Assembly (NCBI GenBank): GCA_001598975.1
Contig: BBXU01000832.1
Coordinates: 1 to 64,000 of the forward strand
Reading direction: 5' to 3'
Source: Parachlorella kessleri
Taxonomy: Eukaryota; Chlorophyta; Trebouxiophyceae; Chlorellales; Chlorellaceae
Length of the DNA: 64,000 nucleotides
Shown here: positions 25,595-36,690 of the stretch, piece by piece
How the letters are laid out: every line of letters begins with the position of its first letter
Numbering within the stretch: position 1 is the first letter of the stretch
Position numbers and translations under genes: made by a program
The notes under the pieces: generated by a model
What the model saw: the letters and a program-made list of their open reading frames with translations, nothing else
Database searches by the model: none
Told to the model about the DNA's origin: nothing

Positions 25595-26816
25595 TTAGTC
25601 AGGCTCCGCCTCCCCTGCTGCGACTTTGACCTCATCTCGCAGCTCAGCACAGGTCAGCACCCTACCAAAGGCAACCCCGATGTTGAGGAGTGTGGCGCGG
25701 TGCATCTCTTCTGAGGAAGTGGCGGTCCCGTCGCTCAGGAAAGTGACGTCGTAGTTTTTGACAAAGGCTGACCTGCACATACCAGCCAGACCTTGAAGTT
25801 GGTTAGACTATTACATACCCTGCAGGAGTCACACTTGTTAAGACATGCCGTACTCTCCAAGGTAAGTATCACAGCAACTGTACTACAGCTTAACCTACCC
25901 TTTCATATCACCTGGATAGCACAGCAAGTGTCTAAGAGGCAGCCTACGCAGAGATGCTGCAACATCTGCTCAGACAGTGTAGGGGATCTCACAGGCTCTA
26001 ACCCCAGTCTTGGAAGGCGCCCCTCAGGGGCGCAACACCCCCAGAAAGCCGGTCGGGTAGAGCTGCCACATACCGCGCGTCTACTATCCCTGTCGAATAA
26101 CGTCAAGCCAAAGCAGACGTCAAGCGCGCCTGGCCGTCGTCTCGCAGCAGCAGTTGGTCATCACCCCCGAGATGATCAGCTGCCCAACCCCACAGGCCTC
26201 AAGAACCTCTTCAAGTTCAGTTTTGTGGAACGCATCGTAGGTCTGCTTGCTGGTGATAAAGGTGTCCGCTTTGCTGCGGTGCACCTCAGGCAGCAGCCGC
26301 CAGCTCTTCGACCCAAACCTGCGCACACAGGGAGCGTGGCGGCTTGGGTGGACCAATCGTGCGTGCGCGCTAGCTTACCAATGTGGGAGGCAGGCATTGA
26401 GGTCACCTGGTGCCAAGTGTGACGTGCCAGGCTCACTTTATTGAGTCTTGTGCTCCCCACCACTTCACCAGCACCTGCACAAGCACCCAGGGTGGTGCCA
26501 TGTGGGCCTAGCCTAGGCCTGAAGTGATGCAGGACACAAGGAACAGCCCGTATCCTGTTGCCGAACCGGTGAAACACTGCACATCCTTGCAACTGTCGGT
26601 GCAGGGTGCGGGGGTATGCCCAGTGCTCACGTTGGTCTGTTCTTCCGCCCTTGGATCGGGGTGGCCGTGCTGCGTGAATATCACGGGTATGCCTAGGAGG
26701 TGGCAGGCCTCGATGGTGTGGTTAAGCTCCGAGATGATGGGTTCTGCAATCCCTCTAAAGTGTTCTTGCATGTCTATCACAACCAGGGCATAGCCAGTTG
26801 ACGTCATGCCTGGCAT
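25595..26816 (-). CDS. isochorismatase-family cysteine hydrolase
   Basis: Small alpha/beta hydrolase related to nicotinamidases and isochorismatases; substrate not determinable. Four exons (minus): 26816-26631, 26474-26437, 26318-26130, 25772-25595, 196 residues, in frame. The catalytic triad is visible: Asp15 in YALVVIDMQ, Lys99 in ITSKQTYDAF, and Cys132 in GVMTNCCCETTAR. Exon 2 supplies the conserved KWWGAQDSI block. The last exon (FVKNYDVTFLSDGTATS) completes the fold. The last intron must use a GC donor (AG|GCGCGC) to keep the family sequence TARSAF in frame; no GT donor fits. A second in-frame ATG lies at 26807. No signal peptide, so probably cytosolic. Divergent from the renalase-like gene. 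Confidence 0.9.
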
Positions 26817-27040
26817 CACAATAGAAGACCTCTACAGGATTGCTGAAATTACATGCAGAAAGATAGATCAATAATTACCTGGTAGGAGGTGACCAGCAGT
26901 CCTACAGGGCCACCTGTAGCACTTTGCGCCTTGTCCAGGTCAGCATGCCACGTCAGAGGTGCATAGCAGCCACACCTACCCCAAGCCCCTAGCCTGTGTG
27001 TTTCTAGCCTCGTACTGGGGCTTTCAATGACCAAGCTGTG

Positions 27041-29586
27041 ATGTTGGTGTGTACGGAGAAAGTATTGCAGGCTACCAGGCCTTTCCCCACCAGGTTTACA
27101 GTTTCGAATCTGCGGTCAGTGGCAGCCTTGCACGTGGATGCTAGACCACAGGCAGCTGATGTGGCTGTGATAGGGGGAGGCCTCGCTGGGCTCACCTGTG
27201 CTCTCGAGCTGGCCAGCAGGGGCACCTCGTTGATAGTGTTTGACATGGGCACCCGCACCGCTGGTAAGGCTCGACTGTCTTTCTCCATAAGTGAGCCAAG
27301 TACTTTGAAGCCTTATTGCATGGGGTCCTGAGGAGCCGTTCTGCAGGTGGGCGATGCTGCAGCCGCACGATGGAGCAGTACGCCTTTGACCATGGTTGCC
27401 AGCTCGTAGCGCCCCAAGGCACTGCCTTCAAAGAGGTTGTCGATAGTTGGGTTAGAGCAGGTGCGGTCAGAGAGTAACGCTCAAAAAGGATGTTGTTGCA
27501 TGCCAGCGCTCTGCTTTGGCAGAAGGCTAGCTCAGTTGTGTCGTAACTCCCACTGAACGATAGCTCAAAGAGCCATGGTGATGTAATGCACTAGTTGCCT
27601 GTAGGTGTGGTGCAGCGCTGGCAAGGCAGGCTTGGTTGCCTGGATGCTACGCTTGGCACCTTCCAGCCCTGGCCAACAGAAGCCAATCTACCATTGCGCA
27701 CAATGATCTCCTCCCAGCCGCAAGGACCGCAATCCAAAAGCCGGGGAGAAGCAGCACTACCGATGGGGCAGCCACGGACTGGGGGCTTTTTCAGCAGCCT
27801 GCAGCCAGGGCCGATATTTGTTGGAGTCCCCAGCATGCAGTCAGTGTGTGGGTACATGGTGCAGCAGCTGGAAGGCAGTGGCAGGGGAAAGGTACATCTG
27901 TCACACAAGGTGGGCATGGTGTTCATTGCTGCACATAGTGGAATAAGTGTGCACTGTCTTGCGCAAATATCAATGCATGTGGTGTCGACCTTAAGGTGGA
28001 AGCTGCCAGGTTGCACATTTCTCCAAAGGACGATTAAAGTCGGCTTTGGAATTGTTGTGTTGCCTGAACCTGCCCTACCCCCAATTGCTGACCGCAGTCG
28101 CTTGGTGCAGGTGGAAGCAGCAGCCTGGGATAATGAGCTGAAGCTATGGCAGCTTCAAGGCAGCTTGAGGGCCCCAGCTGCAGCTGCTGCTGGTGGCCTA
28201 AGTCAGCCAGTGGCGCTGGGCACCTTCAAGGCGTTGGTCATGGCTGACTCACTAACAGGACTGCCAGGTGGGCCCTGTTGTGGTGCACGCTTACTAGTAA
28301 ACATGCGGTGATTCCGCACTCTTCTCAAAAGACAGGTTAGGTTTAGCTGCACAAACTCGACAATTGCAACAGCAATCTAATAGTCTTGTCCTGTCTGACA
28401 GCGTACCACCACCGACCATGCTGCCATGGGCCCCCACAAGTGGGGCAAGAAAGGGCTAGGATGTAATATGCCCATCAATCAAACCAGGGGCTATTGCGCA
28501 ACCCCTGCCCTGCAGACAGCGCCGGCTATGTCAAGCTACATGGCGTCGACCCTACAGTGGACAATGCTGTCAGGCGCATACAGGAGGCGGTTTCCGACCC
28601 AGTCTTTACGCTGATGGTTGCTTTCGACACACCGCTGGCAATCCCCTTTGATGGCGCAACAGTCAGTGAGGGGAGTGGCTTCCAATGGGTGGCGTGTGAC
28701 TCCAAGAAGCCAGGTATACAAATCTGTTGGAGGGGTGAAGATGGCAGTCTCTCCTGAGTCGTCCGTTGCTGTTCTCCAGCATTCTGTCCGACTACTGCCC
28801 CATCCACAGCAGGGTTGTTTTGTTGGCTGGCCGCTGATGCAGTAGCAATCCTTGCAAGCAGTGGAGATAGGAACCTCATCTCTGTCTTTATTATACCAGC
28901 ATGAAGCTGTGGTGTCCAACTGTGCTGCACCAACACACTACCTGCATGCACCCCAGAGTTGTGCTGCCCAAGCCACGCATTTCCTGCTGCTGCCTGTTGC
29001 TGCTGGTGCAGGGCGGTCACTGGACAAGTCACAGTGCTGGGTGGGCATCACCACGCCAGACTATGCTCAGGAGCTCTTGCAAGAATTTCCCTTGCATGTC
29101 CAAGGGCAGTACAACCCCCAAACCAAAAGCTACCTAGAGGGGCTGACGACTGTGCTGTATCAGCAGTTTCAGCGGTTGATGGAGCCGCTGACTGGTCAGG
29201 TAATACCTGAGCTGCACATTTGAGGCTGCACATTGCCATGCATCTATATGAGGAGCTTGGGGTCTGTTCATATGCCCGCCACGGAGCTTGTCAGTTGGCC
29301 CTGGCATGCAGCAATTGCAGAGGGAGCAAAGTGAGTCAAAAGTGCATGTTGTTTAGCATATGTCATCGCACGGGTTGCACTGCAGGCTCTGCCACAGCCT
29401 GCCCACCTGCATGCCCAGCGCTGGGGCCGCGGCTTCATTCAGAGGCCGCTAGGCGTGCCGTGCTTGGCGGCTCCACGGCAGCGGCTAGTAGCCTGTGGGG
29501 ACTTCTGCCTGGGGAGCTCGGTGGAGGACGCCTGGCTGAGCGGGCGGGCAGCAGCTGACGAGATAGCTGCGGCGCTGCTTTTGTAA
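27041..29586 (+). CDS. renalase-like FAD/NAD(P)-binding oxidoreductase
   Basis: Flavin enzyme of the amine-oxidase/renalase superfamily. Seven exons: 27041-27263, 27347-27460, 27605-27909, 28111-28267, 28516-28713, 29012-29199, 29386-29586, 461 residues. The dinucleotide-binding motif is VAVIGGGLAGL (Gly45-Gly50), followed by TAGGRCCSR. FDHGCQLVAPQGTAFKEVVD and SWVRAGVVQRW match the renalase pattern after the FAD site. DSKKPGR precedes a central domain, and AQRWGRGF, VACGDFCLGSSVEDAWLSG and RAAADEIA form the C-terminal FAD-contacting region. The first 40 residues are basic and Ser/Ala-containing with few acids, so an organelle-targeting peptide is likely. The end of exon 3 could instead be 27891 (also in frame). 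Substrate unknown; plant relatives are poorly studied. Confidence 0.85.
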
Positions 29587-30044
29587 CAAGCGCTCGTTGA
29601 CATGGCCTTGGCACGTTGTGGACAAGCTTGTGGAGAAGCTTGTGGTTTATGGTTCTCGTGGTTTCTTCGCTGCTGCTTTGTCATTGCAGCCCGTTGCCTC
29701 AGGCATCAAGTGTTCCGTGGTGCTCCTTGGGGCCTGTGCATGTTGCGCTCGGCTGGGTGCTATACCTTTGGGTGCTACCCTCTGAGCAGTGCTGATATCC
29801 GTGCAGATTTTGGGCTCGCCCCTATCACACTGACTGCACACGCATCTAGGAGCATGATTGACCTTCGCAACAGATGCGCGGTTTCTCTCTGGCTGCATAT
29901 TACACGGAGTCTAGTCAGAAGAGCTATGCTGAAGTGCTGCTCGGATATGGTAGGCAGCACCTTGCTGCCCTGCGGTCACACAGCACCATTGTCAGCCGGC
30001 AGCAGCAACCTGGCACCCGTAGCACTTCCGTTGGATCACAATGC
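29587..30044. other. convergent intergenic region
   Basis: 3' UTRs of the renalase-like gene and of ZIP4. A reverse-strand TGTAA at 29900-29904 is 141 bases past the ZIP4 stop. The long forward reading frame 29602-30174 is Cys- and Leu-rich without homology features and overlaps the ZIP4 last exon, so it is not annotated. Confidence 0.5.
29900..29904 (-). terminator. TGTAA polyadenylation element, ZIP4
   Basis: Reverse-strand TGTAA 141 bases after the stop. Confidence 0.45.
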
Positions 30045-33000
30045 TTATGGGTTGCCTCCTCCTGCCTGGGCTTGGTCAGGCACGGCGGCTGCAAGGGCTG
30101 CCTCCATGTCCTCCTGCACGCAACCGTTGTGCCACAACCGTTGTGCCACAACCCTTGTGACAAAGCAGTTGTAAAGAGGATGCACGAAACCACCACACTG
30201 TGGCTATCGCTCAGTGCAGGTCTGCCTGCAGTCTCAGTGCACCTAACTTGGACGGCCCAGGGCACAGAGCAGAAAGTAATGCAGCTTGACTGTCCCAAAT
30301 GACACAGCGGGAGTGCATGGCAATGAAGACATGCCCGGCACTGACCTTGTGCTTGGCAGCCAGAGTAGGGCAGTGCCTGTTGAGCATGTCCAACGCCAGT
30401 TGCATGTACTGGATCCCCTCTTGCCCGCCTTGCACCTGGTACACCGTGTGGCCGCGGTTCCAAGCATGGGTAATGAGCCATCTCGTCTCAAGATCAGGGT
30501 AAGTGCCCTGCATGGGAGCAACAAGTGAGCTAGGCTGAACTTGACACAGAGCATGCCAGTGTGCCTTGTGTCTGCTAGAAAGCTGCATCCAGGCTGCTAG
30601 AAGTGATGCAGCGGCAGGCAGTGGAATAGGGCGGTGGCAAGTATGCTGAGGTTGACCGGGGAGGGCAGCCCAGGTCACCTTGGGTGCGGTGTCCAGGATG
30701 CTCTGTGCCTCTCTCAGCAGCTGCAGCTTGTCAACATCAGCCCTGCTGAGCTCGATGAGTGAGCGCAGCGTCTGCGAGGCACACGTGGAGTTGATCTAGC
30801 GCTGAGAAGCGACATTGTTCGGGCTCCTTTGCTGATCTTGCCGTGTAAGTCAACCTCGGCAGCAGCATGTGACCCCGGCAGCTCAGAGCAGGGCAGCCTA
30901 GGGCAGCTCAGAGTGACTGACACAGTAGTGCAGTAAAGCTAGTGGCAGAGGCTGTACACCCAGCATACTGCTAGGTGTACTAGCGGCAAGTGTGGAACGA
31001 ATTTGGTTGCGAAGCCCAAATGACATTCTCTGTAAAGGTAGTGGCCAGGACTCACTGCCGCCACCACTGGGTAGTTCATGGCCGGGTCGGACGTCAGCCG
31101 CTGCAGCGCTGCTTGCTGCGCTGCCTTGCACACATCCAAATTCTTGTATGACCCATCTGCAGTGCGCATGTGACATCGACTGTCACATATGTATTTCCCA
31201 GGCTTCATGGCGGCCACACCTGCCCGCAAACCCCTAGTCGTTACTGCCTGGGCACAGCCCCACAGAAACCTCACTCCACAAAACTAGCAAGGGCTGCTCC
31301 CGCTTCCCAGGAAACACTGGGCACGAACAGTGGCTCGGTGCATGTGCTATCCACCTTTGCAGAGTGCTGCCAGCTTGGCAAAGCACTCAGCAGTGAAGCC
31401 AGGCACGCCCTTGCTGCGCTCAATCACTTCCAGCTGAGTCTTGATGTCCTTGCGCCGGGTGGCCAACTGGAACTCCTGCAGGTAACTCATACCCCAACAT
31501 TCTAATCAAGGAAAGGCATTATTGCCGATTTGAAGAGGCGGCTCACTCGCACTCAGGGTGCAGGGCAATGCCAGGTTTGGAGATGGTGACACAGCATAGG
31601 GTGTAATGTTTGTCCCCTTGAACACATGCCAGGCTTTGGCAGGCAACTACACCTCCACGCCTGCCACACACCTCCACCCACCGTGAGCAGCAGGAAGGCG
31701 TCAGCCTTGGGGTCGCTTGATGCTGCCCCCAGCGGCAGGCCGCTCTGTGCGGCACCAGCAGCCTGCTTTGCCCTGAGCAGGTATTCGCCAGCCAGCGCCA
31801 GGGCGTTGTCAAACTCGGGCCTCTCACTGTGCACATCCAGGGCTGAGGTGGCTGCGAAGAGGAAGGCCGCCTGCAGATGGCACACCACCAAGGAGGGCAA
31901 GCTAGGGGTGTGTGGCTGGGCAGCTGTATTGCGGCTTAGCAAAGTACTTGCAAAGCATCCACTTCTTGCTAGCGACGGGAACCAAGAAGGGCAAGCAACC
32001 ATTGCTGTGCTCCGCCCATGCGGCACCTCGAGGAGGCAGAGGCATTCTCATCCCTCGAAGTTCTCAACTGCAATGCTTGGAGTGAGTTTCAAAGTCTGGC
32101 TGGTTGACACTGGATAGCACTGCTCTACCTTTTGTTTGGATAGCACAGCCGGGGTGGGCTGCTGGTGGGCCGCCCAGAACTCGCCAGAGGCTGCCATGAG
32201 TAGCGCTGCCTGCTGCATCTCGCTCTGCTGGGAGGCCTCGATGGCACATGACCAAGCTGTCAGTGCCAGCCACTCAAGAGCATGGGCTGGCTTCCCATCC
32301 TGCACAGGAGGTTTCTGGCCGAGGTTTGTAGTTGTCCTGTCATCAGTGTCACGTGCCATGCTAAGAGTCGGCTATCCAGAGAACCTTAGAGCATATCATT
32401 GCCGGTTATGCTCATTCGGTGGTTCAGTTCCCCACCTCCATGCCAAAGAACTTATCGTGCCCCACAGCTTTCATGCGCTGCACCGCTGCATCCAGGTGCT
32501 TGGCCAGCTCAGAGGAGCGGCTTGGTGCTGGAGGCAGAGAAGCTTCAGTTGCATCTCCAGCAGCAGAATCGCTATCAGCATCCATGGGCGCAGTACCCCC
32601 ATGGCCTGACTGCTTATCGTTGTCCTGAAGAAGCAGCACAACAACGACTGTCCCTTACAAACGTGCCACGGCATGTCTCACAGTGCAGCGCTGAGTCTCA
32701 GCTATTAGCAATCTAGATCACCACCTGAACCCAGGGCAGCACCTTGCAAAGCCATTTTAGCAAGAGTTCTGGACAAGAGATCTAAACACCCAGCCGTTGC
32801 TCATGACATCCCCAGCACCCACCAGGATCAGTTTGATGAGGTTGGTGAAGACTGTAGCTTCATAACCGGGGCTTTGCTGGCTGTCACCACCACTGTCTGC
32901 GGAGAGCTTGTCCAGTAGCATCACCAGGGCCTGCTTTGCTGCACTAGGAACGCCGGCCTCCTGTGCCTCCAAGCAGGCGATCTGCAGCACCCAGGTTGTG

Positions 33001-36000
33001 ATGTGTGAAGTCGCAGAACAGTCTGCTGCACAATCAGTGGGAGGGGGCGTTTCTAACACTGCATAGCACTATGCAAGGTATCGAAGGTAGCGAACCCGCA
33101 CCCTGAGCATGTCTGGTGAGGCCCCCTCACAGCCCATCAGCTGGGAGACGGCTGCTGATGCTGCCGCTTGGGCGGCCAGCGCCACCTTCAACCTGAGGAA
33201 GCCGGTAGGCAGGCTCTTTGGCTGCTCCGCGGCTGACAGGTAATGCTGTGCCCTGCAATGTATCACTTTGAGTACGATGTGGCATTGTACATTGCCTACG
33301 GCTTGTGCATTGGTGTGTCAACAGCAAGGTACGTCAGGTCGAGTGGTGGCACGATACATCAGCATGGTCATTGTGTAGCTGACGGCACAGCCGCCATACC
33401 TCCTCACTACCAGCAGCTTTGGCATGAATGTCAGCCGGCGTTAGACACACCTGTTGAATTCGCGCAGGCACAAGCAGCAGACCGCCTGGGAGCGGAAACA
33501 TGACAGCCTGCGGTCTGTGCCATCAACAAATGCCAGGCTTGCCGAAAAGAAGCGCAGCGCCCTCTCATACTGCTGGGCCTCCAACAGGTGCACAGCATGA
33601 TTCCACAGAACACCATGCAGCTTGAGGCGGTGCTCAGGTTCCTGCAGGAAGGGAGGTGGCACTTACGGCATCGGCAGGTCTCCAGCACTTGCAAACAGGG
33701 GTGGCAGGAAATATCGTCCAAAATGCTGCAGCGGCCCACTGGGGAAGGCGCCAGCTGACCCCGCTGACACGTGCGCGTCAGTCGGGCAGCAGCGGCAAAC
33801 ATCACTTGCCTCCTGCAGCACCTCCTCCCAGCGGTCGTCTCCTACCGCCTCCAAAACCAGCTCCTCCACTTCCACGCTGGCACTGTCTGGGGTGGTCAGC
33901 ACGCCGGCCAGCGCAAGTATGACGGCAGGGTCATCTGCAGGGCAAGGGATGTGATACTAGCAGGTCATGGTACCGCAAAGAGACGGCAGAGACGCGTTGC
34001 AGCAAAGCGCAAAACCACACACATGCAGGGGCAGGCAGCGCCCCAAGTGCAAGCAAGCCAAGGTGACCATACCTGAGAAACGCTCTAGCACCATAGGCAG
34101 CGCAGCCTGGACAGACTCCAGGCCCTCTGGGGCTGCCAGCGCTGCGGTGATGGCAGCCATGCAGACCTCAGGTATGGCGTCCTCATGGGAGACAATGTTC
34201 AGCAGCTCGGTCTGGGCTTCGCCAAACCTGCGAGGCTGGCAAGGTCAGGTCAAAGATATCAAAGCCAGCAGTGCTAGCTAGGCCATGCGCCTACAGAGGG
34301 TATGCAATCACCAGCACGAGGACTGCCGTACAGAGAGGCAGAGCGCCACAGCGCACCGCTTCTGTTGCAGCAACAGGTGATGGGCAAGGAAGGGCGTCAC
34401 AAAGCCGCTGCTGCGTTCTGGGCCGGCGGTTTGCAAGGCCTGGATGCAGTTATGGGCACGGTCTCTTGCATCCCTGGTAGATGAGTTGGAGTAGCACCAG
34501 GTCAGCAGGACCAGTACCTGCAAAGAGCAACCTGACCATAAGCTTCCTAGATGGGTAACAACCATACGGGTGGATGATGCAGGTCTTGCCATCTGTGCAT
34601 GTCAGCCTGGGAGCGGACGCAGCAGCAGCTTGAGCCAGGAGAGAGATGGTGGAGGAGGAATGAAGTACAATATTTTGTCAGAAAGTCTTACCTGGCACAC
34701 CAGGCCCTGTACTTCTGCCTCCAGGTCCTCATTGACCAGCTCTAACGTGCAAAGAATTTCATATGCCTGGCTTAGTTGGGAGCCAGCCTGCTCTACGTCA
34801 CCCTCCTGGACACACATTGCACGATGCCAGTGTTACGCACTTACGGTGTCAGTCAGTGTGCTGCTATCACTGGGGGCTGAGAGGCAAGGTACAGCTGACT
34901 AAGCTTACGGCCATGCGTCGAAAAACCTTGCTAGAGGATCTCAAACTGCGCTACCTGGACCAGGGTCAAGCTGTGAGTCTTGATCTGGTGAACCAGCAGC
35001 AGCTTGAAGGCCGACCCCTGCCTGAGTGGGATGCGCTCATCACATGCAAACATTCTCGCCTGGCTGAGAAGGCTGCCCAATAGCATCTGCAGTGGGCTTA
35101 GATGTAGCAGCGCCAGTTATTCGGTGAGCCGCAACACGGACGGGTGGCACTCTGACACTGCACATCTTGCTCTAACTCTGATAGCACCTAACGTTGCCGA
35201 GCAGGGATGCGGCACAGCACTGCCTTCGGCTTGCATTGCACCCGGCTGTCGTTGACTCAAAGAAGAGCACCCACCTGCTGTTTAAGCTGGCGGCAAGCCA
35301 GCATGCGCTCGGTAAGGAGGCCAAAGAACACCTCCGCACATGTCTGCTCTAGAGAGCTCCAACTGCGCGTTGCGAAGCAAGTGTCCTGCGCACAACAGGC
35401 TAGCAACAACATCTTCTTCATCAGAGGTAGCACAGGGGCTGCAATAGAAGTGCCTCACTGACAGGTTGAGGCACTTGTCTCCTACCCACCTGGAGCCACT
35501 GAGCACTCTCAATGCCCTTGGCCAGGACGGCATCTGCTGCCTCGTACTCTTGCAGCCCAGCCCAGCTGCGCCCAGTCTGCATGCCAGCAGCACCGCAGGA
35601 CCTTAGATGTACGCTTCTGCTGCATTGAGCCAGTGCGGCACACGCATGGGGCGGCTGGTTGGGGCGCACCTGTAGCAGCACATTGACCGCCGCCGCCCTG
35701 TCTTGTGACGGGAGATTGGTCAGTGGTAGCGCTGCCACCAGCTCGCTGCATGTCAATACAAACCCTGTCTTGGATATCACTCAATGTGTGCGTGTGGCGC
35801 ATGCACGGCAAGTAGGAGTTACTAGAGGTGCGCCACACCTTGCGCACTGCCTCAATGCTGCGACGTCCAGAGTTGCGGCCTGACCTTGCGCCATGTCAAT
35901 AGCGGCATTCTGCAGCCAGCCAGGTTAAGCAGGGATAACACTCCAGTGCCACCTCCTAGCAGCCATAATTCTCTTCCACATGCTCAAGCCGCCTTCCCTA

Positions 36001-36169
36001 CCCATATCTGTGCCGCAACTGCCATGTTCTCCTTGGTTTGAAGAACCGAGAGGCTCTTGTTCTTCAGGGCAGCAGCAGCTCTGGTGGCCGCTGCTGCTAG
36101 CCGTTCTGTTCCCTCTCCATGCTGCACGCCCTCCAGGGCTTGCAGGACGCTGTTGCAGTCGGCCTCCAT
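30045..36169 (-). CDS. ZIP4: ZIP4/SPO22-like meiotic crossover protein (TPR repeats)
   Basis: Scaffold of the ZMM group that promotes class I crossovers on meiotic chromosomes. Twenty-one exons (minus): 36169-36002, 35909-35885, 35764-35670, 35576-35490, 35385-35275, 35017-34955, 34805-34692, 34517-34357, 34227-34073, 33934-33801, 33641-33451, 33252-33102, 32981-32823, 32624-32436, 32299-32129, 31870-31682, 31475-31355, 31156-31056, 30771-30679, 30507-30346, 30113-30045; 902 residues, phases closing. Arabidopsis ZIP4 is of similar length. The protein is almost all helical TPR-like repeats. Family-typical blocks are HGVLWNHAVHLLEAQQYERA and, near the C-terminus, DLETRWLITHAWNRGHTVYQ. The third exon's acceptor is the least certain. 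The start is the ATG giving MEADCNSVLQALEG. Head-to-head with the MFS gene. Confidence 0.87.
30121..30160. repeat. 14-bp direct repeats at the end of the last ZIP4 intron
   Basis: caaccgttgtgcca occurs twice exactly (30121-30134, 30135-30148) and a third time with changes, directly upstream (on the minus strand) of the last ZIP4 exon's acceptor at 30114-30115. Confidence 0.7.
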
Positions 36170-36690
36170 GCTTGCTCTGTTTGAAATGCACGCCTGGGCA
36201 GTCGGGTTGTAGAAAGATATAACATGCAAGGGAGGTGAGACCAGGGCTTTGGAGACGGTGAGGCGTGTGGTGTCTTTTATTGTTCTTCTCTGCCGCCACA
36301 GCATGCAAAGCACAGCATGGAGGCTCCCTGGGGGCTCACAATGTCAAACATGACTATATATACAGTTTATTTCTCAGAATCAGCTCTTGCCTATTCCTTG
36401 GAACGTGCTGTGCACAGTTGCTTCCTGCAGGAAGCAGTAGGTGCTGATGGCTTCTAGAGGCATGTTTCAATGGTATTTCGACTGTCGCCATGACTCCCCT
36501 GCTGAGAGTTTTCACTTCAAACACCGGTGGAGCACCTGGATTCCCATCAGGATTCACATGGCCTTTCCAAGACAGCAGGCGGCGCATGCCTCGACTGCCA
36601 GCATAAGCCCTCCCTCGTCACAGCCAGTCACTAATTGAGGTATTGTACCGCACAATTTGTGTCTGGAAGTCCTCTACCTGCAGCACTGAC
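36170..36690. promoter_or_regulatory. divergent promoter region ZIP4 / MFS transporter
   Basis: About 520 bases separate the two start codons. An AT-rich TATA-like patch (ctatatatacag) sits at about 36354-36366; its orientation cannot be decided. Otherwise no element recognised. Confidence 0.35.

Noticed and set aside
29602..30174. 190-codon plus-strand frame after the renalase-like gene
   Set aside because: Cys/Leu-rich without features and overlaps the ZIP4 last exon on the other strand; treated as 3' UTR.
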